In this document: positions 54,866 to 63,741 of the stretch, piece by piece
How the letters are laid out: every line of letters starts with the position of its first letter
How positions within the stretch are numbered: position 1 is the first letter of the stretch
Source of the DNA: Vibrio gazogenes
GTDB taxonomy: Bacteria; Pseudomonadota; Gammaproteobacteria; Enterobacterales; Vibrionaceae
Length of the DNA stretch: 64,000 nucleotides
Direction of reading: 5' to 3'
Assembly: GCF_023920225.1 (NCBI RefSeq)
Contig: NZ_CP092587.1
Location: 1,736,001 to 1,800,000, forward strand
Program-made: the position numbers and the translations under genes
Notes under the pieces: generated by a model
Told to the model about the DNA's origin: nothing
The model's input: the letters and a program-made list of their open reading frames with translations, nothing else
The model's database searches: none

Positions 54866-55714
54866 TCACACACCCAACGCATACTGTTTTGCGCATCGGG
54901 CGGCCTGACGAATCCGCTGAGTCGGTGTCCTTTCCTGTGAGGGAAAGTGAATCAGTTTATAAATGTCCGGATATGCTTCCCCCGCCACCGCGGATTCTCC
55001 CAACCAACCGATGATATTGAAGTAATTCAATTGATCCTGACGGGTGACAAATCCTTTCTGACGGGCAATCTGAGCATGGGCTTCAACCCACAGATCGCCA
55101 CGCTCCTGCTGGAACAGCACCTCGGGAAAATGTCGTTTCATGTGATGGTATATCGCTTCAAGCAGGCTCTGCCATGCGATATGGCTGAGTTGTTGCCACT
55201 GCACGGGTGTAAGTTGCAGCGGTAATTCAAACTCAACCATGGGTTCAAAATCAGACCGGTCTATCACTTTCCAGCCCAAAGAGGTTGGGAGCCACACCTG
55301 ATCCATCGGCTGCCAAAACCAATGACACGACGCGCTGAGTAAAGTCCATGCCACATCGGCATGAGCCATATTGAGATAACTTGTCGTCCCATAAGGAGAC
55401 AACACCTGTATCTGCTGCCGAAAATGTTCAGCGAGTGTCTCTATCGACCAGGATGAACTGAAGAAAAACCCCTCCGCACCGCGCCGGTGTCGTAAAAACC
55501 ATTGCTTCACCAAATCATCCACAGCCAACAGATAAGGCGACTGTTCTTCATCCGATTCATAGAGATAAACCGCGGCCGATTCGACGATTGGCTCATCAGG
55601 GAAATAGCTTTGGTAATACGGTGGCAACTGTCGGCCATCCACAAACAGATAGAGACGATGCTCCGCCCCTGTCGGTATTCGCTCCAATGCTTGTTCAAAT
55701 TGCAATATGCTCAT
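54866..55714 (-). CDS. DUF4123-domain protein (type VI effector adaptor family)
   Basis: 282 aa, soluble. The N-terminal half (about 10-130) has the DUF4123 pattern: HRLYLFVDGRQ, ESAAVYLYE, and GFFFSSSWSIETLAEHFRQ. Known DUF4123 proteins (Tap/TEC) load effectors on VgrG. ATG 55714 is used because a TTG 13 codons upstream is the only alternative. No vgrG or hcp gene lies within the upstream 420 nt, so this is an orphan locus. Confidence 0.75.
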   Translation of the reverse strand: MSILQFEQALERIPTGAEHRLYLFVDGRQLPPYYQSYFPDEPIVESAAVYLYESDEEQSPYLLAVDDLVKQWFLRHRRGAEGFFFSSSWSIETLAEHFRQQIQVLSPYGTTSYLNMAHADVAWTLLSASCHWFWQPMDQVWLPTSLGWKVIDRSDFEPMVEFELPLQLTPVQWQQLSHIAWQSLLEAIYHHMKRHFPEVLFQQERGDLWVEAHAQIARQKGFVTRQDQLNYFNIIGWLGESAVAGEAYPDIYKLIHFPSQERTPTQRIRQAARCAKQYALGV

Positions 55715-56135
55715 CGTGCCAAACCATCCACGATGACCCGATAAGATATGCAAACAGGATTATTCAAAATATGGCCGATGTAACGAATAAAGGCATCGCA
55801 AATGACTATCATGATCATTCCTTTTATATAGATAGGCGAGAAACGGCTCCGTCAAAAACACTACGGATTCAATAAATTGTTCATCATACAATTAAACTCA
55901 TTTGAGTAAATATAAAAACTTAAATGAGAAAAAATGATTCTATCAATATTTTTTCCATCATGAAGATTGCATTTTGCAGTTTAGATCACTTTTGGGAGTC
56001 ACTTAACAAATAGAACCCATAATAAAAATCACATAAAAATCAATAAGTCATAAAAAATGAAAATCATTGGGTGTTTCACTGCATCTTGATATACCCTTGA
56101 ATTCATTTGCTACCACTTAAATAAGAGGTGAATCT
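55715..56135. other. 421-bp AT-rich divergent gap
   Basis: It separates the DUF4123 gene from the carboxypeptidase. It is AT-rich, with short inverted repeats such as ACTCA-TT-TGAGT near 55898, and no ORF, known RNA or convincing operator. It presumably holds both promoters. Confidence 0.5.
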
Positions 56136-57617
56136 ATGAACGCGTACCATCAGTTGGTTGAGCATACAAAAAATATCACTCACTTCGAGCATCTTTCTGC
56201 AATCTGCGGCTGGGATCAGGCCGCGATGATGCCGGCAGGTGGGGCTGAAGCGCGAGCCCAAGCAATGGCCGCGTTACAAGTCCATATTCACCAGTTGATG
56301 AATCAGCCCCAACTGACCGAGTGGTTTGCTCAGGCAGAACAAGCACCACTCTCAGCAGAGCAGCAAGCCGTGCTCCGCGAGATGAAACGGCAATGGCAGC
56401 AAGCCACCGTGCTGCCTGAATCATTAGTTCAGGCGCAATCAATCGCTGGCGCCCGATGTGAACATGCCTGGCGGCAACAAAAACAAGACAATGATTGGGC
56501 CGGTTTCGCAGCCAACTGGGAGGAAGTCGTTAAACTCTCACGTGAAGAAGCACAGATTCGGGCCGCAGCGACAGGCAAGACCCCATATGATGCAATGCTT
56601 GACCTTTATGAACCCGGTGCATCGACCCAAGCACTGGACAGCTTGTTTGACGACGTCAAATCTTGGTTGCCCACGCTCATTGATCGTGTTCTTGAGAAAC
56701 AGTCGCATGAGTCTGTTCTGTTACCGCGGGGTAACTATCCGAGTGAGACACAAAAATCGCTGGGATTAGCAGTCATGAAACAGCTGCAATTCGATTTCGA
56801 TCACGGGCGGCTGGATGAAAGTACTCACCCGTTTTGTGGCGGTGTGCCTACCGATGTCCGTATCACGACACGCTATAGTGAAACGGAATTTGTGCAATCG
56901 TTGATGGGAATCGTCCACGAAACCGGCCACGCGCGCTATGAACAGGGATTACCCAAAGCATATGCCGGCACACCGGCCGGTGAAGCACGGTCGATGGGGA
57001 TTCATGAATCGCAATCACTTTTCTTTGAAATGCAGATTGGGCGCAATCCTTTGTTCATCAATCATCTGGCCGATTTGGCATCGCAGTATTTCAACGCTCA
57101 CAATGACCCCGTGTTTGCCAAAGCCAATCTGCAAAAACTTTATTCCAGAGTGAGCAAGGATTTCATCCGCGTCGATGCCGACGAACTCACCTACCCTGCC
57201 CATGTCATTTTGCGTTACGAAATCGAGCGCGACCTGATCAACGGTGTGATCGAATTCCGTGATGTACCCGAGTTATGGGATCACAAAATGCAGAATTATC
57301 TCGGGCTATCCACCCAAGGCAATTATCGCCAAGGCTGTATGCAAGATATTCACTGGACGGACGGCTCATTCGGCTATTTCCCTTCTTATACACTCGGTGC
57401 AATGTATGCTGCGCAATTTATGGCGGCCATGAAGAAAACGATCGATGTTGACGGAGTCATCCACAGTGGCGATTTGACACCGATATTCACTTGGCTAGCT
57501 GACAATATTTGGTGTCAAGGGAGTTTGTTAACCACCGATGAACTGGTGAAACAAGCGACGGGTGAGACGTTGAATGCTGAGCATTTTAAAGCGCATCTTG
57601 AGAAGCGTTATTTATAA
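56136..57617 (+). CDS. Carboxypeptidase Taq, M32 family metallopeptidase
   Basis: 493 aa. The zinc motif HETGH in GIVHETGHARYEQGL (about residue 263) is followed by a third ligand in MGIHESQSLFFE. It removes C-terminal amino acids in the cytoplasm. AGAGGTGA precedes the ATG. Single gene. Confidence 0.92.
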   Translation: MNAYHQLVEHTKNITHFEHLSAICGWDQAAMMPAGGAEARAQAMAALQVHIHQLMNQPQLTEWFAQAEQAPLSAEQQAVLREMKRQWQQATVLPESLVQAQSIAGARCEHAWRQQKQDNDWAGFAANWEEVVKLSREEAQIRAAATGKTPYDAMLDLYEPGASTQALDSLFDDVKSWLPTLIDRVLEKQSHESVLLPRGNYPSETQKSLGLAVMKQLQFDFDHGRLDESTHPFCGGVPTDVRITTRYSETEFVQSLMGIVHETGHARYEQGLPKAYAGTPAGEARSMGIHESQSLFFEMQIGRNPLFINHLADLASQYFNAHNDPVFAKANLQKLYSRVSKDFIRVDADELTYPAHVILRYEIERDLINGVIEFRDVPELWDHKMQNYLGLSTQGNYRQGCMQDIHWTDGSFGYFPSYTLGAMYAAQFMAAMKKTIDVDGVIHSGDLTPIFTWLADNIWCQGSLLTTDELVKQATGETLNAEHFKAHLEKRYL

Positions 57618-57629
57618 CGGTTATTTGCC

Positions 57630-57657
57630 TGCGAGCGGTCATGCGGCTGCTCGCAGA
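57630..57657 (+). terminator. Hairpin after the carboxypeptidase gene
   Basis: CTGCGAGC (57630-57637) and GCTCGCAG (57650-57657), an 8-bp GC-rich stem 13 nt after the stop, without a T-run. Confidence 0.6.
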
Positions 57658-57868
57658 CTGTCATATTCCTTAGTTACACGATATATTTTGCAGTATCAGT
57701 AGAAATCATCATATTTATCCCAGATAACTATATTCCAATCTCCCAAACTCGTCACCTTTCATATAAATCAGTGATATAGCCATCAATTTTATATGAACAA
57801 CAGCACAACTTAACCGTATACCGCTAGTATTTAGAACATGAATTTTAGTTCGTTATGCAGGTTATCTT

Positions 57869-59707
57869 ATGAAATTAAGCCAAGTTTTAAACCATACTAA
57901 TCAATTTGAGCGCTCAAAATTTATCAACTGTATAGATAAGCTATGTCGAGACAATAAAGACGACACTGAACTGACTAAACAGTTAGATAAGATTGATGGC
58001 CAACTTAAAGCTGCATCTGGTAATGAAATCAAAGAATTGTTTAATCTCGTCAAAAAACATTTCAGAAAACATGTTGTAGAACAAATTGCCATCGGCGGCC
58101 CCCAATCATCATTACTCATTAACATTCTCGCAAGAGATGGAAACTGCATTTCCACAATCCCTTGGATCGAGCACCTCTATGCCAAAGAGCATGCAAAAAT
58201 AGACCAGCTCAGTATTTCGCTCATCGATGAGCTAGAGTCATCTGAGTTTAGTGATTTTGACCGCTTAAACCGACTGGATATTTACAGAGATTGTATGCGG
58301 ACAGCATTTAATAATGATCTTAAAGCGAATCGAACAGCTAAAATTTCGGAGGACGAACGCAGTATATTGAATGTACTCGCCCAGCGTTTGGGATTATCAA
58401 GAGAGGAAGTTAATGCCATTGAACATTCAATTGACCCTATACCAGATCTTGGTATAGATAGTGCCCTCGAATATCTCAGAGAGAATGGCATCATCATGAT
58501 TAATCGTCGTCGTTCAGAGGTAATGGTCGCTGACGAAATCGTAGATATCTTTCATGACGTACTTGGTAAAGAAATACATGATAAATATGTTTTAAGAATT
58601 CTACGCTCCCTATCTGATACTGAGTTATCAAGTATTTTAAAAAATTACGGGTGTAAAATCCGCGGAGTCGATAGAAAGGAAAAAATTGCTACCATCGCAC
58701 ACTTGGGTCTTTCTATACGGAACATACTCATCAACGATATACACGCTGATGAAGCAACCCAAAACCAGAGGAAGGAACGCATCAAACAGCTCATGGAAGA
58801 CATGGATCTCGATATTCCAAGAATAGGTACACGGCTACAGGATCGCATTGATGTGTTGATTGATTATCTAAAATCGTCAGAAGAAGATGAATTTAACTTG
58901 CTTAGTGTTAGCGGCTTTAAAGAGTTATTGGAGTCGCTATCGGAAACAGAGTTCAATGTAGAAGAGCGCATCCGAGCAGATTTCGAAATTGAAAACAAAG
59001 AAAATCTAGACCCTGAGAGATTAAAAGCATTAAGCATCACACCGTTGGATATATTGTACCTCTACACCAACGACGAAATAAAAACCATTAGAAATGACAT
59101 GGGACTTTCTAGAAGAGGTAATCCAAGAAGCCAGATCATAGAGAGTTTCGCGAGTGCAAACGACAGATTAATTGAAAACTATAATTTACTAGCGACGAGA
59201 GATTTAAAGGGATTACACGATGCTGGTATCGATATCAAGGAGTCAGATATTGGTGCTAAATTTGAGGAGATTACTCGCTCAATTCTCGAACAACTCGACA
59301 TGAACGTTGATGAAGATTTACGTAAGAGCATTAACACAGCTAAAGATAAAACAGATATTATTATATCTCTGGATAATGATGACGTAATCATTGGAGAAGC
59401 GAAGTCTTTTAAAAATGGGCAGTTTGCTAAATATTCTACAACGTCAAGACAAGTAAAAGCTTACGTGAAGCGTTGTGAAGCCACTGGGCACCGTGTCGCT
59501 CAAGTTCTTATAGTTGCTCCAGAGTTCTCCAAAGACTTTATAGATGCCGCTGACATGGATACCGAGATTAATATTTCACTTCTTGAAGCTAGCGGGTTGC
59601 AAAAAATCCTTGCGGCATATAAGCAACGCAGAAATCCAATTTTTTCACCTAAGCTTCTGACAAAAGGCGGACTGCTCAAGGCGGAGTTGATTTCCAAATC
59701 CATTTAA
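57869..59707 (+). CDS. Unrecognised 612-aa protein with C-terminal PD-(D/E)XK-like nuclease domain
   Basis: No whole-protein family recognised. The C-terminal ~150 residues look like a restriction-endonuclease fold: helix FEEITRSILEQL (465-476), Asp496 in KTDIIIS, Glu510-x-Lys512 in IIGEAKSFK, and Gln528 in the next helix. Two segments resemble SAP-type helix-extension-helix DNA-binding motifs (about 248-285 and 386-430). The N-terminal half is helical and charged, with no transmembrane segment. The gene is AT-richer by eye than its neighbours, consistent with transfer. It could be a defence nuclease or a DNA-repair factor; catalytic activity is inferred only. A hairpin follows the stop. Confidence 0.8.
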   Translation: MKLSQVLNHTNQFERSKFINCIDKLCRDNKDDTELTKQLDKIDGQLKAASGNEIKELFNLVKKHFRKHVVEQIAIGGPQSSLLINILARDGNCISTIPWIEHLYAKEHAKIDQLSISLIDELESSEFSDFDRLNRLDIYRDCMRTAFNNDLKANRTAKISEDERSILNVLAQRLGLSREEVNAIEHSIDPIPDLGIDSALEYLRENGIIMINRRRSEVMVADEIVDIFHDVLGKEIHDKYVLRILRSLSDTELSSILKNYGCKIRGVDRKEKIATIAHLGLSIRNILINDIHADEATQNQRKERIKQLMEDMDLDIPRIGTRLQDRIDVLIDYLKSSEEDEFNLLSVSGFKELLESLSETEFNVEERIRADFEIENKENLDPERLKALSITPLDILYLYTNDEIKTIRNDMGLSRRGNPRSQIIESFASANDRLIENYNLLATRDLKGLHDAGIDIKESDIGAKFEEITRSILEQLDMNVDEDLRKSINTAKDKTDIIISLDNDDVIIGEAKSFKNGQFAKYSTTSRQVKAYVKRCEATGHRVAQVLIVAPEFSKDFIDAADMDTEINISLLEASGLQKILAAYKQRRNPIFSPKLLTKGGLLKAELISKSI

Positions 59708-59724
59708 TAAGTATCTATTTTAAA

Positions 59725-59747
59725 GCGCAGGTTTCCCAGACCTGCGC
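59725..59747 (+). terminator. Hairpin after the nuclease-like gene
   Basis: GCGCAGGT and ACCTGCGC, an 8-bp stem with a 7-nt loop 18 nt after the stop; no T-run. Confidence 0.6.
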
Positions 59748-59825
59748 CAACGAGAATAAACCCTGTTAACTCACTCGCAAAACCTCATACTTTTTTCATA
59801 CTTTTATTTTCCCCAAAACAGATAA

Positions 59826-60054
59826 CCTACGCCCTGCACTGGCAAAATCCGGTGCCGGGCGTAGGAACCCGCAAATTTGTTCTTCAGGTATTATAGTTGC
59901 TAACTTTACGTTGGTTTCTTACTATATGCGGCCTCAGCACATCTAAATTATGGTGAGCTGGGCAAGGCAGCTTCGGCTGGTCGTAATCCTGAAGAGCGGC
60001 ATTCCTACACCTTGTTCCAGTTCACCACCCGAGCGTAGGAACTCCTGTGGTGAA
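59826..60054 (+). ncRNA. Highly structured intergenic segment, candidate RNA or leader
   Basis: Several elements stack up. CCTACGCCC / GGGCGTAGG (59826-59834, 59857-59865) has an inner GCAC-GG pair. CAGC-TTCG-GCTG (59968-59979) is a UUCG tetraloop hairpin. TTCACCAC / GTGGTGAA (60021-60028, 60047-60054) is a further stem. GCGTAGGAAC occurs twice (59859, 60033), with the inverse TTCCTAC at 60002. CCTGAAGAG (59988) is complementary to CTCTTCAGG (60066). No known RNA family recognised, and no IS end or attC core found. It may be the leader of the small gene that follows. Confidence 0.45.
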
Positions 60055-60080
60055 ATAATTTTCCACTCTTCAGGAGTTAA

Positions 60081-60281
60081 ATGATGTACGAAACCATCCC
60101 TTACGATCCCGAGTTTGCCCAAAAAGCCCGCGAATACCTGCGCCAGTTAGAAGAGATGTTTGAAGCCGAACAGCGGCAAAACAGTCAAGAGCTGCGCAAC
60201 GTGCTGCTGTATCTGAACAATCTGATTACCACCCATTACGTGCGCTACCATCAAGAGCTTGATGGGGAGGATTTGGTGTAG
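60081..60281 (+). CDS. Small acidic protein, unknown function
   Basis: 66 aa (65 if the second ATG, 60084, is used; AGGAG is 4 and 7 nt upstream respectively). Helical and charged, with a central coiled-coil-like stretch (REYLRQLEEMFEAEQRQ) and no transmembrane segment. No family recognised. It is preceded by the structured segment and followed by a strong terminator, so it looks like a discrete transcription unit. Confidence 0.7.
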   Translation: MMYETIPYDPEFAQKAREYLRQLEEMFEAEQRQNSQELRNVLLYLNNLITTHYVRYHQELDGEDLV

Positions 60282-60299
60282 TTACTGGTAAGATGATGT

Positions 60300-60323
60300 C
60301 GAGCCGCGAATGCGGCTCGTTTT
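60300..60323 (+). terminator. Terminator after the 66-aa gene
   Basis: CGAGCCGC - GAAT - GCGGCTCG then TTTT: a GC-rich 8-bp stem with a tetraloop. The rest of 60324-60474 shows only a weak stem, TAGCCAG / CTGGCTA (60438-60462), which may end the convergent aldolase gene. Confidence 0.9.
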
Positions 60324-60474
60324 AGAAAGGCATAAATGGTCTGCTATTCACTTCATAAGATACCACCTCTGCCGGTTAACTCGTTGAGACATATTCCCTT
60401 CACCAGAGCTAACCACTGCTACTTTTTTCAAACCGTATAGCCAGCAACTCGGTTACTGGCTACGCGCTTTTGAA

Positions 60475-61404
60475 TTAGTCGACAAGTCCGGCAGAACGAA
60501 GAGCGGCGGCAATTTCTTCGTGCGCACCTTCTTGTAGTGGACGGAGCGGATTACGGACTGTTGCATGCTCAAGAATACCCCGAGCAACCAGACCTTCTTT
60601 TAACGCCACTGTTCCTTCCATATGTGAACCGCGATGATAAACATTCTGCGTTACTGGGAATAATTGATCGTGAATTGCACGGGCTTTCGGATAATCGCGC
60701 GCTTTACCAGCTTCAATCAGTTCAACCAAAGGCTCAGGAGCCAGGCCGCCGTAACCGACGAGTGCACCGTCAACATCAAACATGGTGTGAAGTAGATATT
60801 CATCGTGACAGGTCAAAATCGTTAGCTCCGGACATTCACGACGAATAATTGGAATTTCGGTATCCCAGCGGCGCATGTTGCGAACACCATTTTTCATCGC
60901 AATCACACCCGGCTGTTTTGCAATATCTAACAGGGTTTGCAGGTTATAAGTTGCTTTCGTCACATCAGGATATTGGAACAGAATCAGTGGTAATCCACTT
61001 TCTTCATGGACTGTTTTATAACGTTTTTGCGGAGCACCTTCTTGGTAACCAAAACGTAGCCAACCATGTGAAGGATACAGCAGACCAGCAGAAGCACCGG
61101 CTTCGACCGCACGCTTCGCTTCCAGTGCAGCAACCATGTCCCCTTCACCAGTAATACCGGCAATAATTGGGATTTCATCATTGACCGCATCTTTAAAAGC
61201 AGTAATAACCGCGCACTGCTCTTCGGGCGTTAAAAAAGTACCTTCGCCAGCATGACCAAGCACGACAAGACCTTTTACGCCGTCAACACTTGCCAGCCAT
61301 GAACCGAGACGTTTGATTGCAGCAAAGTCAACATCGCCATCACGGGTAAAAGGGGTTACTGGAGCAGGCACAAGACCTTTCAAATCAATTTCGTGTTTCA
61401 TCAT
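60475..61404 (-). CDS. DapA/NAL-family aldolase
   Basis: 309 aa, a class I aldolase of the dihydrodipicolinate synthase / N-acetylneuraminate lyase family. It shows VLGHAGEGTFLTPEE (the GxxGE region), a Tyr in LFQYPD, and the Schiff-base lysine in GVIAMKNG. The substrate cannot be read from sequence; it is not the housekeeping dapA, given the LacI-type control. Two ATGs in tandem (61404, 61401); AGGAA is 4 or 7 nt away. It stands alone, with a double operator over its promoter and a divergent LacI gene. Confidence 0.85.
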   Translation of the reverse strand: MMKHEIDLKGLVPAPVTPFTRDGDVDFAAIKRLGSWLASVDGVKGLVVLGHAGEGTFLTPEEQCAVITAFKDAVNDEIPIIAGITGEGDMVAALEAKRAVEAGASAGLLYPSHGWLRFGYQEGAPQKRYKTVHEESGLPLILFQYPDVTKATYNLQTLLDIAKQPGVIAMKNGVRNMRRWDTEIPIIRRECPELTILTCHDEYLLHTMFDVDGALVGYGGLAPEPLVELIEAGKARDYPKARAIHDQLFPVTQNVYHRGSHMEGTVALKEGLVARGILEHATVRNPLRPLQEGAHEEIAAALRSAGLVD

Positions 61405-61431
61405 TCGTTCCTATTTATTTGTATTTGTTTG

Positions 61432-61469
61432 CCAAAGTGCAAACGTTCTTGCAAACGTTTGCACTTTGG
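61432..61469. promoter_or_regulatory. Double LacI-type operator
   Basis: CCAAAGTGCAAACGTT (61432-61447) and AACGTTTGCACTTTGG (61454-61469) are perfect inverted copies. They contain TGCAAACGTTTGCA (61450-61463), a perfect 14-bp palindrome with the CG centre usual for LacI-family sites. It lies 28-65 nt upstream of the aldolase start. Confidence 0.82.
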
Positions 61470-61764
61470 GTTTAATATACTGCGAATCAGCTTTGCTTCA
61501 AGAAAAGTTGCTGCTTATTGCCAATGAATTCACAAAAAAGATAAGAATTATTTCGTGCATCTTTCCACGTGATCTAGCACACAGAAATTTTATTTAATAC
61601 GTTTTAAGGAAATGATGATGTGACGTGAAAATGTACTGCAAATTATAAGATGAGATTGAAGCATTTGAATCTTTAAAACGAACGTTCCATGTAGTCATGT
61701 AACTGTTACTCTCGGCAGGCTCTAGTGTTATAATTGCCCGACTATTATAAATGATATTACTATA

Positions 61765-62793
61765 ATGAATGACTTAACGAACCAAAAACCTCCGGCAAAA
61801 GCCTTACCCGTAACTTTAAAAGATGTCGCAAAAGCGACTGGCGTAAGTATATCTACCGTATCTCGGATCCTTGATGAGCGATTACCTAAATCCAAGAGTA
61901 AATCGGCAGAGAAAGTCAGGGCTGTCGCTAAAGAGCTTGGATATACACGAGATGTTATGGCATCTAGTTTAAGGAGAGGTGGAACCGGAACTATCGGCGT
62001 TTTGGTTCCTCATCTTACAGATACCGTAATGGCTATTCTGTATGAAGAATTAGCAAAAGCTGCTCAACAAAGTGGTTATTTTACAATTGTGGCTACATGT
62101 GGTGATGAAGTAGAAGAGGAAGAAAAAGCGATTGAATCTCTTTTAGGGAGGCGTGTTGATGGGCTCATTCTTGCCACTTCAAGATTAGATAGTCATTCTA
62201 CAGAAAAGTTAAGAAGATCCGGTGTACCTCATACATTAGTATTAAGAACCGACCATACGAGTAACTCCGTTGTGGGCAACGATATCCATGGTGGATATAT
62301 CGCCACTCGTCATTTGATCGATCTCGGCCATACAAGAATTGGGATTGTTGCTGGTCCGAGTTACTCATCGAATTCATTGGGTCGAACTGAAGGGTATAAA
62401 AATGCATTAACACAAGCCGGAATAGCGTTTGAACAATCGCTATGTATTGAATCACGTTTTGATTTTGAATCCGGAGAGAATGCAGGAAGAACCCTTCTAA
62501 GTCTGCCAGATAGACCGACTGCAATTTTCGCCGTGACCGATAACCTAGCCCTCGGCGTTATATCTGCAGCGAAAGAATTCAAATTAACGCCAGGAACAGA
62601 TTTTGCGTTAGTTGGCTACAATGATACGCCACTCGCAAATATGCTACCGACACCGATATCATCTGTTCATATTCCATTAGATTTTATCGCTTATAAAGCG
62701 GTCGATCTTTTATTTGGAGACAAAACAGGCGAAATAGTAGAAATTATGCCGAGCTTGATTCCTAGACATTCATCAATCTATTACAAGGTGTAG
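61765..62793 (+). CDS. LacI-family transcriptional regulator
   Basis: 342 aa. The N-terminal HTH TLKDVAKATGVSISTVSRILD is at about residues 17-37, then a hinge and a periplasmic-binding-protein-like effector domain. It probably controls the divergent aldolase through the 61432-61469 operator and perhaps itself. No clear ribosome site precedes ATG 61765; a TATAAT at 61729 would give a short leader. Effector unknown. Confidence 0.92.
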   Translation: MNDLTNQKPPAKALPVTLKDVAKATGVSISTVSRILDERLPKSKSKSAEKVRAVAKELGYTRDVMASSLRRGGTGTIGVLVPHLTDTVMAILYEELAKAAQQSGYFTIVATCGDEVEEEEKAIESLLGRRVDGLILATSRLDSHSTEKLRRSGVPHTLVLRTDHTSNSVVGNDIHGGYIATRHLIDLGHTRIGIVAGPSYSSNSLGRTEGYKNALTQAGIAFEQSLCIESRFDFESGENAGRTLLSLPDRPTAIFAVTDNLALGVISAAKEFKLTPGTDFALVGYNDTPLANMLPTPISSVHIPLDFIAYKAVDLLFGDKTGEIVEIMPSLIPRHSSIYYKV

Positions 62794-62836
62794 ATATTAT
62801 CCATCGTTTACAAGCAAAAAAAATGTATCAATAATA

Positions 62837-62862
62837 AATCCGAGTAAAATATCACTCGGATT
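62837..62862. terminator. Bidirectional terminator after the LacI gene
   Basis: AATCCGAGT and ACTCGGATT, a 9-bp stem with an 8-nt loop, between convergent genes. Confidence 0.8.
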
Positions 62863-62898
62863 AATGCCCTCTATCCCATCACTTTTAACGACTGATAC

Positions 62899-63681
62899 TT
62901 ATATAATAACTTTTTGATATATGTTTACTATATTCTCTTTCTCTAAATCACAATTATTAACTATTTTCTCTATTTCTTCTTGATCATACTGGCCGTCTTT
63001 ATATAACAATATAAACACTTCATCGCCATTTTTTAAGAAATTATTTTTTCCAAAATCAGTATATCGAGTCGCACCTATGGCAATCTGAATCGTTTCAGGA
63101 AATCCACAAGCTTCCAATATATTGATTAAATTATCTTTCACTTCAGTCTCTTCTTGACTGTTTATTGTATCTTTTATCCAAGATAACAATGTATCATATT
63201 TGAATGTGTACTCTTTTGTAGAACAATCTTCATTGTATTGATAAAGGACATCATCTCTCTTTACAAAACTAACAATTCTTAAATTTTCTAGTTCCGAATC
63301 TTCAGCGTATGAGCATAAAGGAATAGGTTTTAAATAAGCCCCTTTAGAGCAAGTCCCCCAGTTTTTCTTCAGTGAGATTTTCTTTATGTCATTACTTCTA
63401 ATTGAGCAATCATTAAATAATGTATAATGTGTAGCGCTCAGATCAACGACTTTACCATCTTTATATTGCACATCAAAAAAAAGAGAGATTTCTGGCTCAA
63501 TTTGATAATTATAGTCATTTGTTATTCTCAGGTAATCTTCGCTGACAGGATAAACACTAAGATAACCATCCATTCCTTTGGCATAAATTGGGAATATACA
63601 CCCAGGAATATCAACATTGTTATTTTCTTTATTTACTTGACCTAAATGACCTTTAAAATTACCGGATATTCCGAATATCAT
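62899..63681 (-). CDS. DUF5718-like protein, unknown function
   Basis: 260 aa, soluble. The start FGISGNFKGHLGQV followed by CIFPIYAKG resembles the DUF5718 family, remotely similar to fumarylacetoacetate hydrolase folds; the match is from pattern only. No catalytic residues can be assigned. AT-rich. The gene lies downstream of the Nramp gene with a terminator between, so it has its own promoter. Confidence 0.6.
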   Translation of the reverse strand: MIFGISGNFKGHLGQVNKENNNVDIPGCIFPIYAKGMDGYLSVYPVSEDYLRITNDYNYQIEPEISLFFDVQYKDGKVVDLSATHYTLFNDCSIRSNDIKKISLKKNWGTCSKGAYLKPIPLCSYAEDSELENLRIVSFVKRDDVLYQYNEDCSTKEYTFKYDTLLSWIKDTINSQEETEVKDNLINILEACGFPETIQIAIGATRYTDFGKNNFLKNGDEVFILLYKDGQYDQEEIEKIVNNCDLEKENIVNIYQKVII

Positions 63682-63700
63682 ATATCACCTCATTAAAATA

Positions 63701-63732
63701 ACATCTAGGGTTTACGAGTGCCCCCTAGATGT
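63701..63732 (-). terminator. Terminator after the Nramp-like gene
   Basis: ACATCTAGGG and CCCTAGATGT, a 10-bp stem with a 12-nt loop, then TATTTTAATG on the minus strand. Confidence 0.8.
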
Positions 63733-63741
63733 TATGCTGTT

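Noticed and set aside
55900..56080. Fur-like sequences in the AT-rich gap
   Set aside because: Only half-sites or compressed repeats; too weak to call.
59810..60070. Integron attC site or IS end
   Set aside because: No GTTRRRY/RYYYAAC core pair, transposase or target-site duplication could be identified.
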